The notes beneath the pieces are model-generated. The model was not told where the DNA came from, did not search any database, and was given only the letters and a program-made list of their open reading frames with translations. A DNA stretch of 64,000 nucleotides, from assembly GCA_910588905.1 (NCBI GenBank), contig CAJURZ010000009.1:1-64000 (forward strand), in the 5' to 3' direction. The DNA is from an uncultured Eggerthellaceae bacterium (lineage in GTDB: Bacteria; Actinomycetota; Coriobacteriia; Coriobacteriales; Eggerthellaceae). Made by a program: the position numbers and the translations under genes. Shown one piece after another: positions 41,258-49,935 of this stretch (position 1 is the first letter of the stretch; the number at the start of each line of letters is the position of its first letter).

Positions 41258-41884
41258 ATGACGGAGACGATGACGGAATGGACCTGCACCGATCTTGCAT
41301 CGGCGCTGGCATCGAAAGAGAGCGTACCCGGAGGGGGCGCCGCAGCGGCCTATGCAGGCGCGCTGGCAGCAGCCCTTGGCAGCATGGTGGCGAACTTCAC
41401 CACCGGCAAGAAGAAGTACGCCGCCTACGAAGAGGACATCCAGCACATCCTTGAGGAGAGCACCCGAGCACGCATCCATCTGATGGAGCTGATGGATACC
41501 GATGCCGCTTGCTTCTACCCCCTCTCCCAGGCCTACGGCATCCCCAAAGACGACCCCACCCGGGAGGAAACGCTGGAACAGTGCACGAAGACGGCGCTGA
41601 CAAGCCCTCTCGCCATGATGCAAGAGACGTGCTCGGTGATAGAGTTCTTGGAAGAGCTTGAGCAGAAGGGCTCGAAGCTGCTGCTCTCGGATGTGGGGTG
41701 CGGTGCCGCTTTGGCACGGGCAGCGCTGGAATCCGCCGCCCTGAACGTGGCCGTCAACACCGCCGGGCTCAAGGACCGCGCCTTCGCCGCCTCAGCAGAT
41801 GAGGACTGCGACCGCATGCTCAGGGAATACTGCCCGCGTGCTCAGGCCATCGTGGATGCCGTGATGGCTTCCCTGCGCGCCTGA
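41258..41884 (+). CDS. fchA: Methenyltetrahydrofolate cyclohydrolase / formiminotetrahydrofolate cyclodeaminase family
   Basis: This 208-residue protein is of the FTCD_C/FchA family: SVPGGGAAAAYAGALAAALGSMVANFT at about 22-48 is the diagnostic segment, followed by an all-alpha bundle ending in AQAIVDAVMASLRA. FchA hydrolyses 5,10-methenyl-THF to 10-formyl-THF, and the related cyclodeaminase releases ammonia from formimino-THF. GAGGAGGTACCC precedes the ATG; an upstream ATG at 41204 is poor. It is 18 bases before folD and thus in the same operon. Because the FolD here lacks cyclohydrolase residues, the cyclohydrolase function is favoured. Confidence 0.88.
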   Translation: MTETMTEWTCTDLASALASKESVPGGGAAAAYAGALAAALGSMVANFTTGKKKYAAYEEDIQHILEESTRARIHLMELMDTDAACFYPLSQAYGIPKDDPTREETLEQCTKTALTSPLAMMQETCSVIEFLEELEQKGSKLLLSDVGCGAALARAALESAALNVAVNTAGLKDRAFAASADEDCDRMLREYCPRAQAIVDAVMASLRA

Positions 41885-41902
41885 GAGAAAGGAAGGGATC
41901 CC

Positions 41903-42760
41903 ATGGCTGAACTGCTCAAAGGCAAACCGGTGGCGGATGCCATCAGCGAAGGGCTCGTGCCGCGGATAGATGCCCTGAAGGGTTCAGGCATCACTCCGAA
42001 ACTCGCTATCATCCGCGTAGGCCAACGGGAAGACGATCTATCCTATGAACGAGGCGCCCAGAGGCGCTTCGAGGGACTGGGGCTTGAGGTGGAGCGGATC
42101 CTCTTGACCGAGGACTGCGCCCAGGAAGACCTCATGAATGCCCTTGACCGCGTAAATGCTGATCCCGCCATCCATGGCTGCCTTCTGTTCCGCCCCCTAC
42201 CAGAGCATCTGGACGAAACTGCCGCCTGCAACGCCCTCGATCCGGCCAAGGATGTGGACGGGATCACCGAAGCATCCCTCTACGGCGTCTTCGCCAACCA
42301 GCAAAAGGGGTTCCCGCCCTGCACGGCAGATGCTTGCCTGAAGCTCTTGCACCACTACGGATACGAGCTCCAAGGTGCGGAGGTCACCGTGGTGGGTCGG
42401 AGCCTGGTCATCGGCAAGCCGGTAGCTATGATGCTGCTGAACAGCAACGCCACCGTGCGCATGACCCACACCCGCACACGGAACTTGGATGAGGCCTGTC
42501 GCGCCGCTGACATCCTCGTGGTTGCCTGCGGTCACGCAGGTACCCTCGGGGCGGATGCCTTGCGCCCTGGGCAGATAGTGGTGGATGTGGGGATCAACTG
42601 GGACGAAGAGGCCCAGAAGCTCGTGGGAGATGTGGCTTTCGATGAGGCGGAGTCCATCGTGAGCGCTCTCACGCCCGTGCCGGGTGGCGTAGGAAGCGTC
42701 ACGACCGCCGTGCTGGCCGAACATGTGGTCCAGGCGGCCGAACGGACCCTTTCGGACTGA
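41903..42760 (+). CDS. folD: FolD, methylenetetrahydrofolate dehydrogenase (variant lacking cyclohydrolase residues)
   Basis: This 285-residue FolD oxidises 5,10-methylene-THF with NAD(P). The Rossmann part GRSLVIGKPVAMML and the C-terminal PVPGGVGSVTTAVL are standard. In the bifunctional enzyme the catalytic Lys lies in YxxxK and a Gln in GILVQLP. Here the same positions are Ala52 (SYERGA) and Phe96 (GCLLFRPLP). Asp119 (KDVDG) is kept. This suggests that it is a dehydrogenase without cyclohydrolase activity. Residue roles are from the known bifunctional enzyme. GAAAGGAAGG precedes the ATG. FchA, 18 bases upstream, would take over the missing step. Confidence 0.9.
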   Translation: MAELLKGKPVADAISEGLVPRIDALKGSGITPKLAIIRVGQREDDLSYERGAQRRFEGLGLEVERILLTEDCAQEDLMNALDRVNADPAIHGCLLFRPLPEHLDETAACNALDPAKDVDGITEASLYGVFANQQKGFPPCTADACLKLLHHYGYELQGAEVTVVGRSLVIGKPVAMMLLNSNATVRMTHTRTRNLDEACRAADILVVACGHAGTLGADALRPGQIVVDVGINWDEEAQKLVGDVAFDEAESIVSALTPVPGGVGSVTTAVLAEHVVQAAERTLSD

Positions 42761-42977
42761 GGACCGCTCTCACCATCGTCACCTTCTCTGCCTTCTTCCT
42801 TTACCCACCCCGCCTTTCCTGTCAGGCCATATTCCCGTACGTCAACAGGCAGCAAACACCCCGATTGCATCAGGGTGATCGGAGCGTCGAGCCACTCCTT
42901 TCCCCGTAGAGTAGACGCACCAGTCCAGGTGCTCAGCCTGGGAAGCTGGGCAACTATCCCTACAGAAAGGAGCGATC

Positions 42978-43280
42978 ATGGCTATCCTGTCCAACCCCTT
43001 CGTGATGGAAGTCCCCCGCAAGCTGACCGACGAGGAACTGGTGAATGCCATCCGTCAAGATCTCGTAGGTGAGCTTGAGGCTATCCACGAATACGATGCT
43101 CATGTTCAGGCCACGGATAACGAAGACGCCAAGAAGGTCCTCTCTGACATCCGTGACGAAGAGCGCGAGCACATGGGTGAGCTCCTAGAGCTCCTGGAGC
43201 GTCTAGCCCCGGACGAGAAGGGCTTCCATGATGAGGGCCGCGGCGAAGTGCGCGAGATGCTGGACAAGAAGAAGAAATAG
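42978..43280 (+). CDS. Encapsulated-ferritin-like (EncFtn) small ferritin
   Basis: This 100-residue two-helix protein has LVGELEAIHEYDAHVQATDNED at about 29-50 and VLSDIRDEEREHMGELLELLERL at 55-77. The Glu32/Glu34, Glu61/Glu62 and His65 pattern matches the half-ferroxidase site of EncFtn proteins, which assemble as ring-shaped decamers and oxidise iron inside encapsulin shells. No encapsulin gene or cargo-loading peptide is visible; the C-terminus is EVREMLDKKKK. GAAAGGAGCG lies before the ATG. It may store or detoxify iron alone. The last five codons and the terminator are repeated at 44829. Confidence 0.78.
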   Translation: MAILSNPFVMEVPRKLTDEELVNAIRQDLVGELEAIHEYDAHVQATDNEDAKKVLSDIRDEEREHMGELLELLERLAPDEKGFHDEGRGEVREMLDKKKK

Positions 43281-43346
43281 TCAGCTGAACCGAAGAGCCC
43301 TTCGGGGCTGATCCATAGGCGGTCATCCGATCAGGATGGCCGCTTT
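43263..43346. repeat. 84-bp direct repeat, left copy (EncFtn 3' end plus terminator)
   Basis: Identical to 44829-44912 except for T at 43281 versus C at 44847. It includes the last five codons of EncFtn and a double terminator. Offset between copies is 1566 bases. Confidence 0.9.
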
Positions 43347-43347
43347 T
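43296..43347 (+). terminator. Double-hairpin terminator of the EncFtn gene
   Basis: First hairpin AGCCC-TTCG-GGGCT (43296-43309). The second is a 10-bp stem with one G-U pair at 43319-43343 around GATCA, followed by TTTT. This is a good intrinsic terminator, and a copy lies near 44862-44914. Confidence 0.75.
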
Positions 43348-43451
43348 CTCATACCCTCACAGCTGCCAACGATCGCGATGACCTTCCGTGATCTTCATGA
43401 CGGCCTTCCATAACCGTTCCAGTTGCGGAAAACGAGCGCAAAAAAGGTGAG

Positions 43452-44657
43452 CTACGCCTCCGCTGCTCCAAACAGTCTTTTGATCCCTGAGATACTGGAA
43501 ATATCATCGATCACATCGAGCAATTGGTCCGATTGGTAGAAATCCCCTCTTTTAGCATTTCCCATCGGGCGCAAAACCCCATATTCGCAAGCGCGATTGA
43601 TTATCGATGTCGCCGATCGACGCGTCACCCCAAGCCTCTTCGCAACATACATAGAATCAACGACCGGTTGCTCGACGAGAACTGCAGGTAGGTCACGTAT
43701 TCCAGAACCCTCACGCTCAGTGATGAGATCCGACCACTCATTCAGCACACCGGCTAGCTTATTCGATGACAGATCACCGATGACGATCGCAAGATCGAGT
43801 GCTGATATCATCTGGACGATCATAGGCTCAGGATCTCCACTTTGGTATAGCTTCAGGGCGTTCATGTAGCCATCTATGTTATGAAGCAAACCTGCGGAGA
43901 GCGGAGCTGTGGTATTGACCAAAGGGCCTTCACGATCCAAGAGCTTATGAAGCATCGCACGACCGGTCCTTCCATTACCATCCACAAAGGGATGAATGCT
44001 TTCGAATTGGGCATGGAAGATCGCTACCTTGATGATCGGGTCCACGGAATCGGAATTCGCAAAATCTAGAAGATCATCAAGATAACCAGATACTCGCTTT
44101 GATGCAGGAGGAACATACAAGGCACCGTGCGGACTGAATGGCGAACCTCCTATCCAGACCTGCTCCTCTCTCAATCTCCCTGCATGATCCGGATCGCTCT
44201 CGCTAAGGAGCTCACTGTGAATATGCAAAATGGAGGAGATCGAGATATCGCCGTCAATGTCCAGCGCTTCCCTCATGGCGGAGATATTGCCAGCGATGAT
44301 CCGTGCATTCTTTGGAGCCTTGGGAGACAGTTCAGCGAAGGCGATGTTCCTTGCGCTAGACGTCAGATTCTCTATCTGCGAACTAGCGGCGGATTCGCTT
44401 CTGAGCAATAACATCGGCAAACGGAATGGCAGCGTCTTCTGGCGTTCGTCGAATCTTGCCAACCGGGATCTTGTGTCGGCAATGCGCTCGCTGATCTCCT
44501 TCGATGGGGCATACGATCTGCCACTGATCTTCGGCAAGAGCGCAGCTTTATAGGTTGAACCGATCTTTCGACGTTGGCTCTTTGAGATGAGGACAAGATC
44601 GTCCTCGCTCCTATTCCAAGGCAGATCCTCGTATTTTACAGCTGGCCAGCCGGACAC
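43452..44657 (-). CDS. Fic-domain AMP-transferase-like protein, class II with N-terminal inhibitory motif
   Basis: This 401-residue protein has an N-terminal Fic_N region with the inhibitory motif SSQIEN (S92 to N97), the Fic core with HPFVDGNGRTGR at 222-233, and a C-terminal winged helix (about 325-385, VAKRLGVTRRSATSIINRAC). The active-site His222 and the Gly/Arg nucleotide loop are complete, so it should transfer AMP or a similar group to a target protein. Its own Glu96 can block ATP binding. Translation begins at GTG with GGAGG seven bases upstream. The gene is flanked by the 84-bp direct repeat and has lower GC than its neighbours, which suggests acquisition. Confidence 0.88.
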   Translation of the reverse strand: MSGWPAVKYEDLPWNRSEDDLVLISKSQRRKIGSTYKAALLPKISGRSYAPSKEISERIADTRSRLARFDERQKTLPFRLPMLLLRSESAASSQIENLTSSARNIAFAELSPKAPKNARIIAGNISAMREALDIDGDISISSILHIHSELLSESDPDHAGRLREEQVWIGGSPFSPHGALYVPPASKRVSGYLDDLLDFANSDSVDPIIKVAIFHAQFESIHPFVDGNGRTGRAMLHKLLDREGPLVNTTAPLSAGLLHNIDGYMNALKLYQSGDPEPMIVQMISALDLAIVIGDLSSNKLAGVLNEWSDLITEREGSGIRDLPAVLVEQPVVDSMYVAKRLGVTRRSATSIINRACEYGVLRPMGNAKRGDFYQSDQLLDVIDDISSISGIKRLFGAAEA

Positions 44658-44719
44658 CGTTTTCCTCCAAGCACCTCGCTTCCATTCATGGAAGTATAGA
44701 GCGGTTACCGTAAAATGAA

Positions 44720-44755
44720 AATAGCGGAAGCTTATTGTATTTCACTTCCGCTATT
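44720..44755. promoter_or_regulatory. Inverted repeat upstream of the Fic gene
   Basis: AATAGCGGAAG (44720-44730) and CTTCCGCTATT (44745-44755) are exact complements around 14 bases, 63 bases upstream of the Fic GTG start. It could be an operator bound by the winged helix of the Fic protein or a separate regulator. Confidence 0.45.
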
Positions 44756-44828
44756 AGATATCCAGCGCAATAGAGAATGGACCCTCTTCGCTTCTAGGTC
44801 CATGCCCTGCGAAAAAAGACGCATTGCA

Positions 44829-44912
44829 GACAAGAAGAAGAAATAGCCAGCTGAACCGAAGAGCCCTTCGGGGCTGATCCATAGGCGGTCATCCGATCAG
44901 GATGGCCGCTTT
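44829..44912. repeat. 84-bp direct repeat, right copy
   Basis: Carries the last codons of EncFtn (GACAAGAAGAAGAAATAG) without the rest of the gene, then the terminator. This shows that a piece of that gene's 3' end was duplicated on the far side of the Fic gene. Confidence 0.9.
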
Positions 44913-45017
44913 CTTTTTATCTTACATTCCTGTTAGGAATGCCCCGGACGAAGAGCGCCTGCGCTAGGATGAACGCGCTTCATGGGCAGCATCGATACGA
45001 AGAAAGGGGCGGCTGGC

Positions 45018-46055
45018 ATGGGAGCCATCGGATCATTCCTTTCGGGATTCACGAGCAACTTCCAAGCTGCCCTTTTGCTCTGGCCCTTCCTCTCGTTCTC
45101 GCTCACCCTGCCCATCTTGGCCTATCTCTACCATCGGGACGGGCGCTTGCGCTTCTCTTCCTTCGCGGCCGCCTACCTCTCCATGCTCTACGTGTCAGGA
45201 TTGGGATGCTTCACGCTCTATCCCCTCCCTTCAGGTGATACGGGCTTGGGCATCACCTATGGCATCGCCCCGCAACTGAACCCCTTCGCCTTCGTCTCCG
45301 ACATAGCGAAAGATGGCCTCAAGGCGGCCCTGCAGCTTCTCTTCAATATCGTCCTGTTCCTGCCTTTGGGGTTCATCGCGAAGCGCCTTTTGCGCCTGGG
45401 CTTGGGCAAGACCTTCATCCTCTCGCTGGCGGTCACGACCCTCATAGAGACTGCGCAGTTAACGGGCTTCTTCGGCCTCTACCCCTTCGCCTACCGCACA
45501 TTCGATGTAGATGACATCATCTTCAATACCCTCGGCGGGGTAGCAGGCTGGTGGTGCGGCCGCGCCTTGGACCGCTTCCTTCCGGCCGTCCCCTCGGGGC
45601 CACCGCCCAAGACCAACAGCCCCGGGTTCGTGCGCCGATGCGTTGCCCTTTGGGTGGACCTGCTCATCATGGGCTTCTGCACCCTCCTCCCTTGGCTTAT
45701 CATCGCCTTGACATGGGAGGTGTTCACTGATCGGTCCTTCACGTTACCAGGTTTGAATGCCGCTCAGACCGGGGACATCTTCCTCATAGGATGTAGCCTC
45801 ATCTCGTTCCTTGCGGTGGAGGTCATCATCCCCTGGCTGCATGACGGAAGCACTCCGGGCGGTGCGCTCGTACGCATGACCTTCGAAACAGCTCCGCGCA
45901 CAGGCGGGAAGCGCGCTTTGTTCTATGCCGCGAGGAGCGTTGTCCTCCTGTTCTTCTTGGTAGCGCCGCCCTATGCAACGGTCATACTCGGAGTCTTCTA
46001 CCTCTTCGCCCGCAAGATGCCCTACGACTACCTGCCTGCTTCTCCGGCACGATGA
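45018..46055 (+). CDS. VanZ-RDD fusion membrane protein
   Basis: This 345-residue protein has a VanZ-like region of about five helices (about 15-180) with LNPFAFVSDI, NIVLFLPLGFIAKRL and TLIETAQLTGFFGLYPFAYRTFDVDDIIFNTLGG. A Pro-rich linker leads to an RDD domain (about 205-335) with its signature RRCVALWVDLL and DGSTPGGALVRM. VanZ proteins are linked to glycopeptide resistance and envelope effects; RDD proteins are often transporters or accessory membrane proteins. Fusion of the two is known in Firmicutes but not explained. AAAGGGG is 8 bases before the ATG used; 44982 is an alternative. Confidence 0.83.
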   Translation: MGAIGSFLSGFTSNFQAALLLWPFLSFSLTLPILAYLYHRDGRLRFSSFAAAYLSMLYVSGLGCFTLYPLPSGDTGLGITYGIAPQLNPFAFVSDIAKDGLKAALQLLFNIVLFLPLGFIAKRLLRLGLGKTFILSLAVTTLIETAQLTGFFGLYPFAYRTFDVDDIIFNTLGGVAGWWCGRALDRFLPAVPSGPPPKTNSPGFVRRCVALWVDLLIMGFCTLLPWLIIALTWEVFTDRSFTLPGLNAAQTGDIFLIGCSLISFLAVEVIIPWLHDGSTPGGALVRMTFETAPRTGGKRALFYAARSVVLLFFLVAPPYATVILGVFYLFARKMPYDYLPASPAR

Positions 46056-46118
46056 CGCGCGAAGAGAGAGCACCTTCTCCCTTCAGAAGTCTCCGGACGA
46101 GGAGCGCACAGATGATGC

Positions 46119-47909
46119 CTACAGCGTGATCTGCTGGATGCAGACATCATTGCGCAGCTGCTTCGCATGGGCCGCATCCAACTGGCCCGCAGCCCGCATC
46201 TCCTTGATGAACTCCAGTTCCCGTGCCAGAGCCTGAGCCTGAACGCTCTCCACAGCATCATAGATGGCCTGCAACGCACGGAAGTGAGCGCTGAGCGTTG
46301 GAAGGGCGCTCTCTCCGTCACCTTCATCCTCAGCTAATCCAGCAAGCTCTTCGGCTATCTCATCTACGCGCCCATAGAGAGCCTCGCAGGTCCGTACTAC
46401 CTCCTGCGCCTGTTCTGCGCGCTTCTTCGTAGCATGGGGTGCAAGCTCCTTCAATTGATCGGCGTAGCGCTTCATCACGATGGCTGTGGCCGGCTCATCC
46501 ACCTTTCCGTCATCCAGGGCGAAGCGATCCTCCTCGCCTTCGCCTTGCACCTGCCCCGTGAAGTGAGCATCCTCTTCGATGGAGCGGATGACCTGTTCGA
46601 TCAGATCCATCTCAGCATCCACCCGCTGGCGTGCCCGGCGCACCTCAGCCTTATGGGGCACGAGGGCAGGAACGGCGAAATTAGCCAACAGGAGCGTGCA
46701 GAGGATGACACCGGATGCCACAGAGACGAGCACCTCGCGCACGGGAAAGCCATCCGCAGTGGGGAGCGCCGCAGGGATGGTGAGCATGAGCGAGAGCGTG
46801 ATGCCGCCTTTGGGTCCAGCGAATGCCATAGCAAGGGTGCTCCGCAGATTCCCACGCGTGAAGAGGTGGCGCACCCTCACGCCAGAGAGCCGCTCATGAA
46901 CGGCATCCATACCGAGGATCCAAAGGAAGCGGACCACCTCCAGCACGATAGTCAGCAGCGCCACGACCCCCAGGATGCTGAGCGCATCCCCTAAGCCGCC
47001 CTCGGCCACCGGACGCAGGATGCGCGGCAGCTGCATCCCCAGGATGACGAAGATGACTCCGTTCAGCACGAAGCTCACAACATCCCATACGCCGCGGGAC
47101 TGTAGCTTCTGCTTCGCCGTTTGGGCGCTATGGCGGTGCGGGAGCAGCGACATGATCAGCCCGGCTGTGACCACTGCGATGACGGCACCGATATGCAGCT
47201 GCTTCGCCACTAGATAGATGACGAAGGGCAGCAGCAACTCTAGGGTGACGTGCAGCGTGGGCGTATCAACACCCCACCGACGGATGAGCTGGAGCAGCCC
47301 CCAAGCCACGAAGCCCAGAAGACCACCGCCTAGAAGGCCGCCGAACAGGTCGAACACGAACTCCTCGCCCGCGTGGAAGAGGGAGAGCACGCCTGAGACC
47401 GCAACCCCCAGCGCACACTGAAAGACCACCGTACCGGTGACATCGTTGAAGAACGCCTCGCCTGTGAGCAGCGCTGTGTGGCGCTTGCCGAACCGGAAAT
47501 CCTTCGACAGCTCGGTGACCGCCACGGCATCCGTAGAGCCCATGGCAGCGCCAAAGGCAAGGGCGGCGGCCAAGGGGACCGTTGGCAGCAAGGCATGCAA
47601 GGTGAAGCCCACCGATGCGATGATGGCGAACACGAGCCCCACGGCCAAAGAGGCGATACCCCAGCGGTTCGCCCAGAGCGCCCCCGAATCCGCGTGGCGG
47701 GACTCATTGAAATGCAGCGGAGCGATGAACAAGATGAGCAGGAGCTCTGGGTCTATTCCGCTTTCCAGCGGCGTATGGATGGCGAAGGCGATGAGGGCGC
47801 CGGCGGCTATCTGCACGAGCGGCAACGACAAACGCGGAAGCACCTTCTCCAGGATACTGGAGGCCACCACAGCTGTGAGCAGCAGCAAGATCAGCTCGAG
47901 CGTTTGCAC
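46119..47909 (-). CDS. Na+/H+ antiporter, CPA1/NhaP type
   Basis: This 596-residue antiporter has about 12 membrane helices over the first 420 residues. The conserved cation site is GAAMGSTDAVAVTELSKDF at about 113-131 and FFNDVTGTVVF in helix 6 (ND motif of CPA1). The last 170 residues are a soluble, helical, highly charged domain with no recognised fold, probably regulatory. It exchanges Na+ or K+ for protons, supporting pH and salt homeostasis. The start is GTG. It converges with the VanZ-RDD gene and stands alone on its strand. Confidence 0.87.
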   Translation of the reverse strand: MQTLELILLLLTAVVASSILEKVLPRLSLPLVQIAAGALIAFAIHTPLESGIDPELLLILFIAPLHFNESRHADSGALWANRWGIASLAVGLVFAIIASVGFTLHALLPTVPLAAALAFGAAMGSTDAVAVTELSKDFRFGKRHTALLTGEAFFNDVTGTVVFQCALGVAVSGVLSLFHAGEEFVFDLFGGLLGGGLLGFVAWGLLQLIRRWGVDTPTLHVTLELLLPFVIYLVAKQLHIGAVIAVVTAGLIMSLLPHRHSAQTAKQKLQSRGVWDVVSFVLNGVIFVILGMQLPRILRPVAEGGLGDALSILGVVALLTIVLEVVRFLWILGMDAVHERLSGVRVRHLFTRGNLRSTLAMAFAGPKGGITLSLMLTIPAALPTADGFPVREVLVSVASGVILCTLLLANFAVPALVPHKAEVRRARQRVDAEMDLIEQVIRSIEEDAHFTGQVQGEGEEDRFALDDGKVDEPATAIVMKRYADQLKELAPHATKKRAEQAQEVVRTCEALYGRVDEIAEELAGLAEDEGDGESALPTLSAHFRALQAIYDAVESVQAQALARELEFIKEMRAAGQLDAAHAKQLRNDVCIQQITL

Positions 47910-48108
47910 CCTATCCCCACCTTCGCGCGACGTATCATCCTAAAGCCCGCAACCATACCATAAGCATGCAGCAGTCCCGGATGCAAGAATGATCGAAGGA
48001 GCCTTTGAGCCTGCTTGACCGCGTTCCTTGAAGGGGTGCCTTCATGACCGTATATCAACCGAAGGCATCTCCTTGTGATGACGGAAGCGGCGGGTGTATC
48101 ATAGGGCC

Positions 48109-48564
48109 ATGTTCCGTGTACGGGCGAAATACCTCCTTCTGATAGCAGCAGCGGTCTGGTTCTTGGCCGGTATCAACATCGCACGATTGGGTGTTTCCGC
48201 CTGCGCAGAAGGAAGCACGCCCCTCTGGTTGCTCATCCTGGGGATCCCTGCCGTATTCCTGGCGTTCCATGCCATGTTCAGCAAGCTGGTAGGCAAGCAC
48301 GCTGATCGCATCCGCAGCTACGGAGAAGACAAGATGCACATCCTGCGCTTCTTCGACGTGAAGGGGTACATCATCATGGCCATCATGATGGGCGGCGGCA
48401 TCTCCCTTCGGGCTTTCGGCATCGTCCCCACCTGGTTCGTAGCATTCTTCTACACAGGGCTCGGGGTTGCCTTGGCATTGGCAGGCATCGGCTTCTTGGT
48501 GCATTACACGCATCGCGGCGGTCAGATCGTCTGCCCCGTTACGAAGAAGACGCGCTTGGCCTGA
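48109..48564 (+). CDS. Hypothetical membrane protein preceding ccdA
   Basis: This 151-residue protein has about four hydrophobic helices (8-27, 39-55, 80-100 and 106-126), a charged loop KLVGKHADRIRSYGEDKMHILRFFDVKG between the second and third, and a basic C-terminal end. I do not recognise the family. AGGG lies very close to the ATG, and 48094 offers a poorer start. It is 40 bases upstream of ccdA on the same strand, so it may be part of that redox unit, although it has only two cysteines and no CxxC of its own. Confidence 0.65.
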   Translation: MFRVRAKYLLLIAAAVWFLAGINIARLGVSACAEGSTPLWLLILGIPAVFLAFHAMFSKLVGKHADRIRSYGEDKMHILRFFDVKGYIIMAIMMGGGISLRAFGIVPTWFVAFFYTGLGVALALAGIGFLVHYTHRGGQIVCPVTKKTRLA

Positions 48565-48604
48565 CCAGGCTGTCTCACCCAGCATCTCGAACGGCGGTGG
48601 TGCC

Positions 48605-49267
48605 ATGGAGTATTTGATCTCTTTCTTGGAAGGTGTGATCACCTTCGTCTCCCCCTGCCTGCTGCCCATGATCCCCATCTATGTGACCTACTTCGCCGCT
48701 GGCGAGGAGCAGAGCACGAGGACCATCCTGAAGAATGCGCTCGGGTTCGTGCTGGGCTTCACCGTGGTCTTCGTGAGCATGGGTGCACTGGCAGGAACGG
48801 TCGGGTCATTCTTCCTGCACTACCGCACTGCACTGAACATCGTCTGCGGAGCTTTCGTGATCCTGTTCGGACTGTACTTCCTTGGGTTCCTGAAGCTGGA
48901 CATCTTCAAGGGCGTGAGCTCATCCCTCACGGAAAGAACGCTTGGCTTCCCCTCAGCCGTCCTCTTCGGCATCGTCTTCTCCATCGGCTGGACGCCCTGC
49001 GTGGGAGCGTTCTTGGGCTCTGCGCTCATGCTGGCATCCCAACAGGGCTCAGCGGTCACGGGCACGCTCATGCTGCTTTGCTATTCAATAGGGCTCGGTG
49101 TTCCCTTCGTAGCCAGCGCACTGCTCATAGACAAGCTCAAAGGCGCATTCGATGCCATCAAGCGCCACTATGACCTCATCACCAAGATCTGCGGATGGCT
49201 CTTGGTTGCTGTGGGCCTCCTCATGGCAACGGGGCTCTTAGGGAACCTGCTCAGTCTCTTGAGCTGA
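48605..49267 (+). CDS. ccdA: CcdA-type cytochrome c biogenesis / thiol-disulfide transporter
   Basis: This 220-residue protein has six membrane helices with the two redox cysteines at Cys18 (SPCLLP) and Cys132 (WTPCVG). It carries electrons from cytosolic thioredoxin to extracytoplasmic thioredoxin-like proteins such as the TlpA protein encoded next. The start at 48605 is the first ATG giving the family N-terminus MEYLISFLEG; GGCGGTGG precedes it. The TlpA-like gene follows after 21 bases. It supports disulfide reduction at the cell surface or cytochrome c maturation; no cytochrome gene is in view. Confidence 0.9.
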   Translation: MEYLISFLEGVITFVSPCLLPMIPIYVTYFAAGEEQSTRTILKNALGFVLGFTVVFVSMGALAGTVGSFFLHYRTALNIVCGAFVILFGLYFLGFLKLDIFKGVSSSLTERTLGFPSAVLFGIVFSIGWTPCVGAFLGSALMLASQQGSAVTGTLMLLCYSIGLGVPFVASALLIDKLKGAFDAIKRHYDLITKICGWLLVAVGLLMATGLLGNLLSLLS

Positions 49268-49288
49268 TCGAAGGAAGGGAAGCGCATC

Positions 49289-49915
49289 ATGAAAGAGAAG
49301 AAGGCGAAGGGCACAGCCTCGAAGACGGCATCCAAACGCGGGCTCATCATCGGCGCAGTGGCGCTGGTGGCGGTCATTGCCGGAGCAGCTATCGCCTATA
49401 ACGCCTTGGCGCCAGCCGCTTCCTCCGAAACGGGTCAACTGGCATCGAAGGGGAGCACTACCGGTTCATCCGAAGACGCACAGACGGATGGCGAAGAGCG
49501 CGATATGGCACCGGACTTCACTATGGTCGCTGCTGACGGAGAGACCGTATCCTTCAGCCAGCTCCGCGGAAAGCCTGTCGTGCTGAATTTCTGGGCCAGC
49601 ACCTGCGGCCCCTGCCAGCAGGAGATGCCTGGGTTCCAAAGCGCTTTCGACGAATATGGGAGCCAGGTGCAATTCGCCATGGTAGATGTCGTAGGATTCA
49701 ATGGAGAGACAGAGGACCGTGCGAAGCGCTTCATCGCTGAGCAGGAATACACCTTCCCGATATTCTTCGACCGCGAAGGGAATGCGTCTATCGAATACGG
49801 CCTGACGTCCATCCCGCGAACCTTCTTCATAGATGCCGAAGGCTACGTGATAGCCATGGGATCGGGCATGCTGGATGAATCCGCCCTCCAACGCGGAACA
49901 GCCATGTTGCTTTAG
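49289..49915 (+). CDS. TlpA/ResA-like membrane-anchored thioredoxin
   Basis: This 208-residue protein has an N-terminal membrane anchor (about 19-40), a Ser/Ala-rich linker (42-70) and a thioredoxin domain with active site WASTCGPC (Cys106 and Cys109). PDFTMVAADGETVSFSQLRGKPVVLNFW is the ResA/TlpA start, and SIPRTFFID holds the cis-proline. It would be the extracytoplasmic partner that CcdA reduces. AAGGAAGGG precedes the ATG. It ends at 49915, followed by the convergent small protein at 49936. Confidence 0.9.
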   Translation: MKEKKAKGTASKTASKRGLIIGAVALVAVIAGAAIAYNALAPAASSETGQLASKGSTTGSSEDAQTDGEERDMAPDFTMVAADGETVSFSQLRGKPVVLNFWASTCGPCQQEMPGFQSAFDEYGSQVQFAMVDVVGFNGETEDRAKRFIAEQEYTFPIFFDREGNASIEYGLTSIPRTFFIDAEGYVIAMGSGMLDESALQRGTAMLL

Positions 49916-49935
49916 AGGAGCTGCACGGCTTTCCG

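Larger units (their letters stand above)
44658..45017. other. Intergenic region: Fic promoter side and repeat copy
   Basis: About 360 bases with an AT-rich stretch (44710-44770), an 11-bp inverted repeat, the right copy of the 84-bp repeat with its terminator, and the start of the VanZ-RDD unit. No ORF is supported. Confidence 0.6.
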
